Assembly (NCBI GenBank): GCA_035235625.1
Contig: CP141142.1
Location: 25,678,995 to 25,742,994, forward strand
Reading direction: 5' to 3'
DNA from: Saururus chinensis
Taxonomy: Eukaryota; Streptophyta; Magnoliopsida; Piperales; Saururaceae
DNA length: 64,000 nucleotides
The notes under the pieces are model-generated. The model saw only the letters and a list, made by a program, of their open reading frames with translations. It was not told the origin of the DNA and ran no database searches. A program made the translations under genes and the position numbers. Below, one piece after another: positions 37,304 to 48,415 of this stretch (its first letter is position 1; every line of letters starts with the position of its first letter).

Positions 37304-37567
37304 TCATCTCTGTATATTATGAATAAAAAACACTAATTGCATGTCTTCATCATCTTCTAATTCAAATAGAATGTATGATTTAAAAGATGGAATCAAATAC
37401 TTCAAAGTCACATTACCATTGACGGGAAGTCTTTCTTTGACTTGAACCTGTAGCTCGCCGAACCTCACCGGGGGATAAATGTACATTAACCGCATCTTTC
37501 CAGCAACATGCAGACCATCATTATCTACCTCTCTGTTGTAGTGGATGAAAATACCAATCCTCTTCAT
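37304..37567 (-). pseudogene. N-terminal (PB1-like) fragment of a MULE transposase
   Basis: 87-aa frame with VAGKMRLMYIYPPVRFGELQ, VKERLPVNGNVTLKYLIPSF and LFELEDDEDMQLVFFI. This is the typical N-terminal domain of plant MuDR-like proteins ('..YHGG.. ..VKYLIP.. ..L.DDEDV..M'). The frame has no stop but no following zinc-finger or DDE part. It lies outside the 38308-47339 element, so it is a separate fragment or cargo. Confidence 0.65.
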
Positions 37568-39399
37568 TATGTTGGTAAAGGGTGGTTGGATTGGCCGAAA
37601 TGAAGTTTTTTTACCTGAAATAGCTTCCGTAATGGAAAAAAATGGGCTTTTACTATCTCTGACAACTCGCTAGTGAGTTGTCGCTAGTCATCTCCTACCA
37701 GCGAACCCTGCCTTGCCATCAATCATTCCTCTCTACTAGAATGGCACATCACTGTTCATTTATGAGGATCTGTATAGGGATTTAGGTTTATTTAAAACCT
37801 AAGAGTTGTTTCATTCTAAAGTAGGTAATATGACATTTAATGTTAAGAAGGAGGGAATATGGAATTTTGGCTTCTTCGGCCATGTGATATGAAAATAACT
37901 CACCTAGAAAAGGCTAGCTTTCTCAAGCACACTTCTCAACGGGAAAATCCATCAAACATGTGGTATACCAAAGCCAACACCAAAGTCTACACTAACTGAC
38001 AATCTACATAGCACACCCATGTAACTGATACTCACATATTGGAGAAGATAGTTTTCTCAAGTAAACTATCTATTCATTTAATACACCTAAAAAAAAACCA
38101 AATTGGGGGCTCATAGCCAATGATAAGAAAAGAAGGAAGAAAAAGTAGCAAATGCATTCATTACCAAAACCACGCCAACACCCATGAAAGCAATTACTAA
38201 AGAAATCCTATTTATTCCTTAATTACCATTTAAATTTTGATCAACAAGCAAACAATTTGTATAGGACACATAGGTTTACAAGAAATTAAAAAATAAAATT
38301 TATTCTAGGGAGAATTTTATAAATAATGTTAAAAAATAATTATCATAATAGTAGAATAGCAAAATGGTGTCGCTTTTTGCCATAGGTGCCAGCCAGGCGC
38401 TGATGCCTTCATGACTTTTTTATTTTAATTTTTAGGTGATTTCTTCTTGTGGAAGACGAAATCAACTTATGAAGTACTAAATCACCATACTTTAGCAAAT
38501 TTCCATAGTTCCTATTAATTTCATCCTTTTAAACGATAAAATTAAACAAATTTTTTTAAGATTTATTTAACTACAAAACAACTTGTGAAAACAAATTATA
38601 GAACACCTAGATAGCCACACATCGAATAATTAGAAAGTCAATGAAATACATATAAATTAGATAAAATGTTCCCTAAATGTTTGGTTTACACTTAATACAT
38701 TTGAAACATTATATCACAACTCTAATTAGCTCTACCTCTCCTATCCCTACAACCTTATCCCCAACCATGCCCTTGGCCATGAAGCTACTCTACAAGGTCC
38801 TTGGTCCGCATAAATAACAGATGGGTCACCCAAGCACACCTATGAAGTTAATAGGATCGGATTTGCACGAGCTGCACATTGTCATCTAGTATATACTCTC
38901 GAAATAATTAGCATCTCAACTTGCTGAGGATGGGTTGGATCTACACAAGCAGCCAGTTGTTGTCTAGTATATACTCTTAAAATAATTGGCATCTCAATCT
39001 ACTGAGGATGGGATGGATCCACATGAGCAGCCACAAATGATGGACGTGGACTATCATGCAAAGTTGAAGCTCATGAAAATAAAGGAGGAGAGAAGGCTAG
39101 TGTAGATGAAGATGGGATATTCGTGTATGAAGCATGCACCAGCAATGTCTGAGCTCCTCATTGGTGGGATAATGTCCATGTACGTTCGTAATAACTAACT
39201 GAAGTAGTGGCAAGCTACGAATGACATATTTATGGTGTCTGATGATCAACTAACATGATGCTAATAAGACCTCACCTGAAGTATAGGTGTTAATAGCATC
39301 AGTTAAATGTGTATATGTCTATCACGCTAAACCAATATATAAAAATAATAATAAAAGACATATAATTAATAAACAAAAAAGAATAAAATATTATGATAT

Positions 39400-40077
39400 A
39401 ATTAAGATAAACTTACCAAAGCTGCCTCAGACATGCCTCTAGGCTAATAGGTCATCTCCTTTGAATTATTGCATGGTAGAATATATCTGTGTGTAATAGT
39501 CAAATACCATCGCATGTACGGGCTATTAACATCACACGATGTTTAGCAATTTCAACTCGGATAATAGTCACCAGTACATGCGGCCACTACTTTCCCCACA
39601 CAACAAGAAGATGAGAACAAAGACATTAGTACATTGAGGGTAATTACACATACAATTTCGATGAACTGTATTCACCACAAGCTTCCTTCTACGCATGATC
39701 ATTACTTTGTAATCGTTGCAGTTGATTCTTTGAACTATATACTCCCCAGTTTTATTTGATTGTTTCCCTATAATACCTTTTAATTCGGGAGTGCACGGAG
39801 TAATTATGGCTTCTGAAGCGCAAGAATGTTTAACAAAGAATTATATCACCCGATAAAAAATAGCTAACACTAAGACTTGCATGGGTAATCCACATGCCCC
39901 TTTTAATATGCTATTAGAAATTTCCACCATATTCATAGTAGTCATTCCAAATCTTTTAAATCCATCGTGAGAAAGAGACCATTGTTCAAAGTGTACTTCT
40001 GTAAGGAGTTGTTTTGCCCATTGAATTTTCTTACAGATCAAATCCATTTTAGCCTCAAAATTTTCAACTGTTAGCAC
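39400..40077 (-). pseudogene. MULE transposase, C-terminal part (degenerate)
   Basis: 40077-39841 reads VENFEAKMDLICKKIQWAKQ, LTEVHFEQWSLSHDGFKRFG and TTNMVEISNSILKGA style blocks ('MTTMNMVEISNSILKGACGLP'), the conserved region after the DDE core in MuDR-like transposases. Beyond it, stop-broken frames retain pieces of the zinc-knuckle tail near 39700-39420. It continues in register from GVVA at 44034 once the 40084-44033 insertion and one copy of its target duplication are disregarded. Confidence 0.7.
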
Positions 40078-40083
40078 ACATGT

Positions 40084-43000
40084 TGTAATACCCCTGATTT
40101 TCCTAGATTTTTAAAAATTAAATGTGGAAAATAGGTTGTTTAACCCTTTAAATTTCTTAATAGAAAAACTTCCTCCCTAGATAGGATTTATGGTTGAAAC
40201 TTATGTGGTACAAAACTAGATATAATGAGTTTCGAAACGCCACCAAGAATGCGCAAATGAAGTTCGGATGAGGGAGATACAACTATTCATAAGTTGAACA
40301 TATCGTATAGGGTCTGTTTACATGATTTAGACATGTATTTTGTTCGTTTAAGTCATCTTGCGGGTCCGGTTAATTAAAATTACAAAATTAATTATTAGAG
40401 ACCCAATTAGGTTGCCTAAATGAGGAGGCTTTGCCCAAATTCTAGGGGGATTAAGAATTCTAATTCTTATATTTATAAAAAGGCTAATTAAAATTTATAA
40501 AAAGGGATCTAAATTTTAGACTTAAGAGAAGGAGGATTTGGGGGGAGGGAAGGTTAGAGCCGTTGAGGGAAGAGCTCTTGGCCTTTAGGGAAGACACAAT
40601 TTTATGTTCTTCTTCTTCATCGGCATGTTTGGCCATGGCAGCAAATGAAGTTCCCCACAAATTCCAATTTTCAACCCACATAACGAGTCTCACTATGGCA
40701 CTTCCGTCCCCATTTGCTACCCTCCTTAGTCTCACCCTCTGCATTTGCATCCGCCTTCCTATCCCCATCCCCTATTTGCCCCACTTGTACAGAGCCGCCA
40801 ATCTATGCTACAATCCAATTCCTATGGCATACCAGTATGTGACAGTGGTGGAAGGCAGTCCGGTGAGGGAGCATTGGCTTCCTTGTTGCAGCATCGGCAT
40901 CGGGTGGATATTGCTTTGTCTGGCATCTTCTTTGCTGCTATTTCATGGTATATCAATGCAATCATTCTACTCGGTGTTGGAGTTGACTACACAGAGAAAG
41001 AGGGACTTATGGCAAATACTATTGGGTCAACCCTAGTTGCAATTGCTTTGTATTTCAGATTATCAAATGATAGCTCGGACTGGTGATGCTATCAAGTTTC
41101 ACCACTGCAAATGGAAGATGCTCAAAATGCAGGCATCTCTTTGATGGAATATGGCAATTCATCCAGCGTATATAGATATGGGAGGAATGACAAGAATCTA
41201 ACCAAGCATATCACATGAATGCCGAAGAACAACCTAATAGATCTAAAGCTTGGAAGGTGTATTGCTGTCGGAGTGAAGTTGTACCTTTTGAATTTGGAAA
41301 TCTATAGAAGTCCTATCATCCAGGCAGAGGATGCCTAAGTCAGTATGCCTAGTGGCTGGAAAGGCAACTCTAAATTTCACAAATTGCGCATAACCGGCTG
41401 CATATCATCATTCGCTAGTACTCTTCACAAGAGAAGTAGAGGGAATACGGAGACAACCGTTGGCAAACACTGACGCAACCGACACAAAGGTAAGGGAATG
41501 AATGTTCGCATTGGGACTGGTTTTATATATAACATACTTCCCTCCAATATCCGACCTTCATTGCATCTCGGCGGTGGGTTTAATTGATTGGATAGCATAT
41601 GCTTGAAAGTTTAGTGTTTTAATTAATAGAACTACGATTTGAAGTATGAATGCTATCATCCATGTATGTTGTATGGATTATATAAATTTGTTGATCATAT
41701 TAGTGTTCTTAGAGCATTCACTGCTCTGTTTTTGTGCAGAAGGTTGAAGACGACCTATTCACGGGTATTATTTACTAAGTCCGATTCAGTAAAAAAAAGA
41801 AGAAAAGATTATCATTAAATTGGGTATGGTTCACGAGGGTATAGGTGTTAAATAAATTTTGAAAAATTAATAATGTATCTAGAGAGGGTTAGAAGTTTCC
41901 TAACCAAGTTTCAAATCGAGAAAAAATCCTAAAGTCTATAAAATGATTAATTTACCCTTATTCATTGAATCAAAGAAATGATATTAATGACCCAATTTAG
42001 GAGCTCTGGTTTAGGGGCCTATGAGTAGATTAAAAAATTTAAAAAAAATCTTAGTGAAAATTTGATGTTTATCCTAAATTTGGACTAAGCCACAAGTTAG
42101 GAAAAAAATCCTAATAAATCGATACTTGACTATTTTAACCTTAGGGTTAAGGTAAGATGGTTAATTGAGCTAGGGGAGGGGATCGGTTCGTGGGGTTTAC
42201 AACCCCGTTAAACAACAAGAAAATTACCTTGAGTTCATAATGTTAGGGAGTACCACTAAGATTAGTTTTGGACCATTAGGGTTTAAGAAATCCTTGAACA
42301 AAATGATAAAAATACCCTTATGAGCTAACTGGCCCGCATTCGTGTAATTAAAATTAACGGGTCAATATGATACATAAATCTCTTGAGTAATTAAAGACTT
42401 TCATGAGAACAGAGAGGGACTTGTCCTAGGTAAAATAATTACCTTAATGCTTTTAGGTGCATTATAACTAGTTTTCAAAAAAAATTAATAAGTTAACCCA
42501 AGGAGGGTTAGGGCACGAGAGTTTAAACAATTCTAATATCATTATTAAATTTATTTATTGATATTATAATCTTCTTAGACCTGTGTGGTTCGGATTGTTT
42601 ATGTTGTTCATTGTTTTGATATTTTGCTATTGATGTTGTAATAGTTATTTATCACTAGTTTAAGATTAATGAAAGATTAATCAATGGGGTTAGATAGCTT
42701 TGGATAGGGCGAGAATACCTAATTAAGATAAAGACTAAAATACCTCAAAGAGGTCTTGGACTAGTTTATAGAGTGAACAAAGTCTTTGACCTGATGATTT
42801 GTCTTGGTTGATGAAATGATGACAATTTTGAGTTTTAAACCCAAGTTTAGAAGGGACTAATAGGGTTTGGGATAGTTATTCGAAATCCTGGCTTATTTAT
42901 AAGTAAGATAGGGTTTAAGATGGTTTTCTAAGTTTTAGCTCTATTAAGAAGTTATTGATTTGACTGTGTAGTTGCACCTCCCCTTTGGAGGAAGCTTTGC

Positions 43001-44033
43001 ATGAGCCGGGCCCACCAATGATCTATTAGGATCATTTAGTGTACGCATTTGGATTAGCTAACATTCTACTTGGTAGGCTTTTCCCACCACTTCTATTTAG
43101 GTGCAGTTGTGGGTCATGTCCTTCTACTCCGGTCAGGTCCTTTATGGGCTAGGATGGGTGATGGTACTTCATGGCGGATTCCACGGGCCTGGTAGATTCC
43201 TGGGTTTTTATCATGGGTTTAGCTTTGAGGGTGGTCTATGGTGAGTGTATCATTTGTCACTTAGGTTGACATCTAATGAGTATGTCATTGTGATTAGACG
43301 GAGATATTAATTATCGAACAATGGTTAGATAGATAATTAATAAAATTGTTTGATATTACTTGTTTAATTAGAACAAGTGAAACGATTAAATGACTTACAT
43401 AAAATGTAGGTTGTTTTAAAGTACTTAAGCATTGTATGTGTGATGTTATGCTTCTTAGTATAGTGTAGTTTTAGGTAGAACTACGTCTGAATCCGATCTT
43501 GTTGGAAACATTGGAGATGTTGTCTGATAAGTACATAGACAATTAACATCTATTGATGTTGGCCCGATCCAAAAAAATATTAATTAATACTTTTGTTCTT
43601 TTGAGATGTTGCTCCAAGGAGAGGAGATGCTTAGTTGTTGTTTGGTCTTGTTTGGCTACAGGTTATTTATAAGAGGTTGTTGCGAGATGAGGACGTCAGT
43701 GGGTGATTGAGAAGGACATTGCACTAGTTGGATCTAGTCTCTTACCTCTAAAATCTTGTAAGTAATTGTAATTATTGGTATAAGGGTCAACTTTACTTGG
43801 TTGTTTATTTTCGGATAGATGACAAACTTGTACTTAGAAGGTTACCTGCTATTTATCAAATTTTAACACAAGTAATAATATCTTATGTTTTGATATTTGT
43901 ATTTGTGAACCCTATTTATCATGACTTGGATAATTAATCAGATGATTTGTTTTGTGATTAAGAAAAAAAAATTTATCATGATTTATTACGTGTCTTTTAT
44001 TTAAAAAGGGTTTTAAAAATCTGGGTTGTGACA
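40084..44033 (+). mobile_element. LTR-like insertion (3950 bp) inside the MULE transposase
   Basis: Starts TGTAATACCCCTGATTTT and ends AAATCTGGGTTGTGACA, giving TG..CA edges and gypsy-LTR-like inverted tips. Flanks 'catgt' (40079-40083) and 'catgc' (44034-44038) are a 4/5 match to a 5-bp duplication. A TATA-like 'tataaaaagg' occurs near 40472. No gag or pol is visible. It contains a copy of an RPL18a-like gene at 40824-41086. Best reading: a long solo LTR or non-autonomous LTR element that has taken up or received a host gene copy. Confidence 0.55.
40824..41086 (+). pseudogene. 60S ribosomal protein L18a-like membrane protein, frameshifted copy
   Basis: From ATG 40824 the frame gives VVEGSPVREHWLPCCSIGIG then WILL, matching the conserved 'EGRPVRERRLPCCGIGIGWFLF' of plant L18a-like proteins. 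At about 40915 the similarity moves to another frame, SGIFFAAISWYINAIILL then VDYTEKEGLMANTIG, matching 'FFLGAIPWYVGAFILL..VDYREKPGLVACTIA', and runs to TGA 41084-41086. The family has two C-terminal membrane segments; both are recognisable. One single-base frame change breaks the gene, and no intron interrupts the domain, fitting a retro-copy. An upstream ATG in the first frame (40636) is also open but unlike the family. A sequencing error at 40915 would be the alternative. Confidence 0.75.
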
Positions 44034-46172
44034 CATGCAACTACCCCAATAGAATCTATAAGTGTATCATTTTTAAACTCCTTAAAATTTTCTTTTATGT
44101 GATAGATAGAATATCGATGGTAGAAAATTGGAGGGAAGAAACTTCAGGCACGGCCTTTTGAAGCTCCTTATATTGATTTGAGATGATTGTGACATGTGTC
44201 ATATACATAAGTATTGTCTCCCTCAATTGACTTAAGAACCCTTTCTAATTAGAGTAATCCTCCTTTGATATTATCCCGAAAGCTAGAGCAAATAACCCCT
44301 TTTTACCATTTGTAGTCATTTCTACCATAAGAGATCTAGGATATTTGTCGTACAAATGAGTGACATTGACACCAATCACTAGGATGCAATGCTTAAACCC
44401 CAGTATAAATGGCCGAAATTCCCAAAACATAATTAGAATCTCCAATGCGGGCTACCTTCCACTTTGTCAAACACCAACTCATATACGATACCAGGATTCA
44501 CATCTTGTATTGCCTTGAGGTACATTGGCAATATTCTTTGTCACTCATGCCTTTTTAAAAGAATTTTCCACATGGAACCTCTCCTGCATTCTTTGAATAA
44601 TATCACCTAGTGTGAGAGTTAATTCAGCTTAGATTGCAAATATTATGACCTTACAAACAAACGATGCACTACACTACTTATGATTAGTGTTAAGTTGGGC
44701 ATTCCTACAAGGGTGGTCACCACTATATGTCTTTAATTTAAAGTACCCTACACCCTTCTTCATTGATCTATGAACTCTCCAAGGGAAATCACTATCAATG
44801 CATTTAACTATATATTTTGACATATTTGCATACAGAACCTTGTATTGGACATGATTCCTACTTGAAAATTCCCTCAAAACTGTGATGAATGCCTCTATTT
44901 CCTCAAAGATTTGTCCAACGTATAACTCTTCTTCGTTCTATATTTCCACATTCATACCCCAATTAACTGCTTCATCTACTTGCTCATCTATGATATGTGC
45001 ATAGATTGGTTCCTCCTCGTCATAATACGATAGTTCATCATCATTGATATTCATATCATTTGCGGCAATTGCATTATCTACTGCATCATCCCCCTCATTG
45101 TCAACCATCTGTTAAATAATTTTCTCACCTCTAATACCTTATTCATTTATACCGTACTCCTCATCACTAGCTTCGCCAATATTATTTTCACCTTCATTTG
45201 CCTTATTTATATCAACGTCATCATCATGGACATAGGATCCCTTACATATGAATAACACACATGTATTGAATTTTGTGTACCCTAAAACTTGTTCAACAAC
45301 TAAAATTGTAGGGGTAATGAATGCCCATTGAGGTTTGTGTTCCAAACCATGTATTGCTTTGTGACATGTCATGGTAAGTATCTCATGTGCATGCAATGTG
45401 TACCTTACATATTACACACAAAATTCAATCTCATTATTTCATCGACAATTAAAATACTCACACGAAAAAATCATATAAAATCATACCTCCAACTACGTCC
45501 ACTTTCATAGTCAATAGGTGCAGACCACCTATGGCATTTGTTTAATGCTACTATTATGGAAAAATTATCATCTACATTGTCATCCACTAGCATTTGCATG
45601 TGTCTCTCACTGCTCACATTTCTATGTGAGCTCCTACTTACTACCCACCTTTCACTTTCAAAACTAGCCACTCGGGCCTCTTTTTCGAGAAATAGCTTAA
45701 ACATGCATACTTGAGACAAATGATAAAACATTGACTAAGTGAAACCTCGTCCTCTACATGTAGTAGAGTCAAATCTCATTTCAAATATAAGGAGGTGACA
45801 CTTTATTATATTTTTTATCTCATTTGATCCCACCTAACTTTGCTATCCACTTGCATCTCAAGTTCATCCTAATTAGACAGCTCCTTGATAAATAATCCCT
45901 TTGATACCCCTTCATGGTGAAACATAAAACTAATCATTTCTCCCGCCAAATGTTTTTACTTAATTTGTAACAAATATATAAATCTTGGATATATCACAAT
46001 ATACCATCAAGAAGTATTTACTTAATTCATAACCACTTTTGTATGATAGATAGCATAAATGACACATTTGCTCCAATTCTGTTGTGTTATTACTCTCATA
46101 CTTATAAACCCAATTGGAAAACAAAGATATGGTTGGCTTCATCCTAACAAGTTTCTTCATACTAAAATACAT
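44034..46172 (-). pseudogene. MULE transposase, N-terminal and DDE part (degenerate)
   Basis: 44877-44674 encodes a MuDR DNA-binding domain: FSSRNHVQYKVLYANMSKYI, VKCIDSDFPWRVHRSMKK, LKTYSGDHPCRNAQLN. 44445-44245 encodes the DDE core region with FWEFRPFILGFKHCILVIG, VNVTHLYDKYPRSLMVEMTT and LFALAFGIISKEDY. Family members have D-G-T-H-L at the first catalytic position; here N-V-T-H-L replaces the Asp. Acidic linker frames lie upstream (45396-45139). Frames are separated by stops. The coding sequence continues at 40077 after the inserted element. Inactive. Confidence 0.75.
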
Positions 46173-47399
46173 TATAGAATTTAGTGGCTTCTAGTTCTAA
46201 TCAGCTACATATGCAATTAGAGACGTACCTAAGAGAGTCGACTTGTAACAAAATACTCTTTAGTTTGTATTAAACGCACAAAAATAAGGGCAAATCATAT
46301 CCTCCTTGATCAATTAAAAAAAGGCCCTACTCATAATCTATTTGATAAAAAAGTTTACATACATAATACAAAATACAAAAGTAGGCAAGTACTAAATTGA
46401 AGTAATGTCATTGACAAAACCTGCAAGAGATCCAAAAGTGAAGCATGGAAATTAAGCCTTATCTAAGCTAAACAGTTAGCACAAATTTATTTTACAACTT
46501 GGAAGATGAAAATAAAAATACAATTACACAAGCACACTACATTGAGGAAATTTTAATTCAAAGATTTGATAGGAGGTACAAACCAAAAAGAAAACAAAAA
46601 GCCCTGCTTAGTCTAAAGATTAAGGATCTCTAAAATAAAATTTACCATATATGCAATAGATAATTAAATTAAATCATTCCTTCTTATTTCTCTCATGTGA
46701 TAAATCTATATGTGTCAAATGAAGTAGCAGACAAAACATGATTGAACATCACGAGAAGATATCGCCCAAGAACAAAGACCAATACAATCAACACAACAAG
46801 ATTAGTGCCCCTAATCTCGTACCCAATTTGAATTCCTTTCTAAAATTCATCTTTGCTTACAAGAATGCACAGAAAATACTTTAAACCATGTAAAAACTAC
46901 AGCAAGTTCCCAGTACATTCATATATTCGGGAGCAAGAGTCAGACCAAGAAGGTGATCGGGATGCCAAAGAAAATTTTCCATAGGCAAAAGAGACTGAAT
47001 GGCAGAAAGAGGGACAAAAGAGAAAAAGGCTAGAACACACAAGGCAAAAGAGATAGTTGGGTTTTAGGGTAAATATATTTGATTTCATCCTTCTGAAGGA
47101 CAAAACCCACCTTAAGTTGATTTCGCCCTTTTGAAGGATGAAACTAACCTTAAGTTGATTTTACCCACTTAAGTTGATTTCGTACTTTAAAAGGACGAAA
47201 TCACCTAAAAAATATACACAAATGCAAGCGCCAATGCCTGGCTGACACCTACATGGCAAAAAATAACACCATTTTAGTAATTACTTCTATCTCTCCACTG
47301 TTTCGGTAATTTTTTTAACACTATTTATATAATTTTCCTTAAATTCTACCTACGTACACAAAAAAAAGTAAAAAATACACTTAACTTCATGCATCCATT

Positions 47400-47723
47400 A
47401 CAAGGGATATTGTGCTCTGGATTCAATTGCATAGAGAAGCAAAATGGCGAACATCAATGAAGCCGGAGAGAGACATGAGTTAAAGCTTGTCGGGGTTGGA
47501 CTATGCCATGGCACACCTACATAGGGAGTTGAGCCAATTCTCATTCTCAATGTATGTGAGGAAATCATGCTTGAACATGCTGGGGAGCTTGAGGCTTACT
47601 CAATGGTGCGCTAGCAAAAGGCAGAGTTGGCACATTACAAAGGGAGGGGAGGCAGGTAGTTGCTAACTTTGCCAGGTGGGAGAAGAGTCAGAGTTGGGAG
47701 TTTGATTTTTTGTTTTATAAGAC
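47400..47723. other. Intergenic, no gene recognised
   Basis: A slightly GC-richer stretch ('atggcgaacatcaatgaagcc' at 47443) next to the MULE end has short open frames but no family I know. It may be old captured DNA. Confidence 0.3.
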
Positions 47724-47887
47724 TACTCCCTCTGTCCTAAACTAATAGCCCCATTTTGCAAAAAAGTTAGTTCTACATAAATAGTTCCAATTTGTTTAGT
47801 GGTTAGGTACTTAAAAATAACATCACATTACTCAATAAAAATTACTATTTTTCTAAATATAACTATTAATATACGACAGATAGATTA
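47724..47887. mobile_element. Stowaway-like MITE
   Basis: Left TACTCCCTCTGTCCTAAACT and right, inverted, TAATCTATCTGTCGTATATT. TA lies at both edges, about 164 bp with an AT-rich interior. It is the most consensus-like of the three family members and lies about 530 bp downstream of the ClpD stop. Confidence 0.6.
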
Positions 47888-48415
47888 TTATTTTTAATGC
47901 AATCCAAATGATCCAGTCCAAGGCATTGGGTGAACGGTTCAACCAAACGGGCCTGTGCGGCTCAAACAGGTTAAATGACCCTAGTGGACTACTAACCAAA
48001 AAAATCCACCGGGTCTGGTTGAACCCAGTTGGACCAGCCGAGGACAGGCTGGTCCAGCCTATCCGGTTTAACAAACATTGATGCCAACAGCTCAATAAGG
48101 AATCATCTGCACTAAATGAAACACAGACTCATGCTTATGACGACATTGTACAATGTCATTACTGCAAATTCTTCTCAAGTAGCAAGTGCAAAGCACAAAA
48201 GATTCATTAACATCCAATTAATAATACATCAGATGTAGATATTAGTAGTGCATAATAAATACTTAATGAAATGAATGCTATAATTTATGCAGGATTTTCA
48301 TCACCTTTCTATATACAATATATACGCCCTATAATAGATACAAAAAGCCTGCACTTATCTAGGGTTATTAATCATATCTACAGCAAAAAGCAATGCCTTG
48401 TGGATGTACTCTTGC

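Larger units (their letters stand above)
38308..47339 (-). mobile_element. Autonomous-type MULE (9 kb), now dead, with palindrome-bearing ends
   Basis: Left end GGGAGAATTTTATAAATAATG and right end, inverted, GGAAAATTATATAAATAGTG. Both continue inward through 'aaaatggtgt..ttttgccat', 'tgccagccaggcgctgatgc / tgtcagccaggcattggcgc' and the 'ggtgatttc..gacgaaatca' palindrome block, so the inverted terminal regions run at least 250 bp. Flanks 'tttattcta' (38299-38307) and 'taaattcta' (47340-47348) agree at 7 of 9 positions, as expected for a 9-bp Mutator duplication. It encodes a minus-strand transposase, split by the insertion at 40084-44033. Confidence 0.7.
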
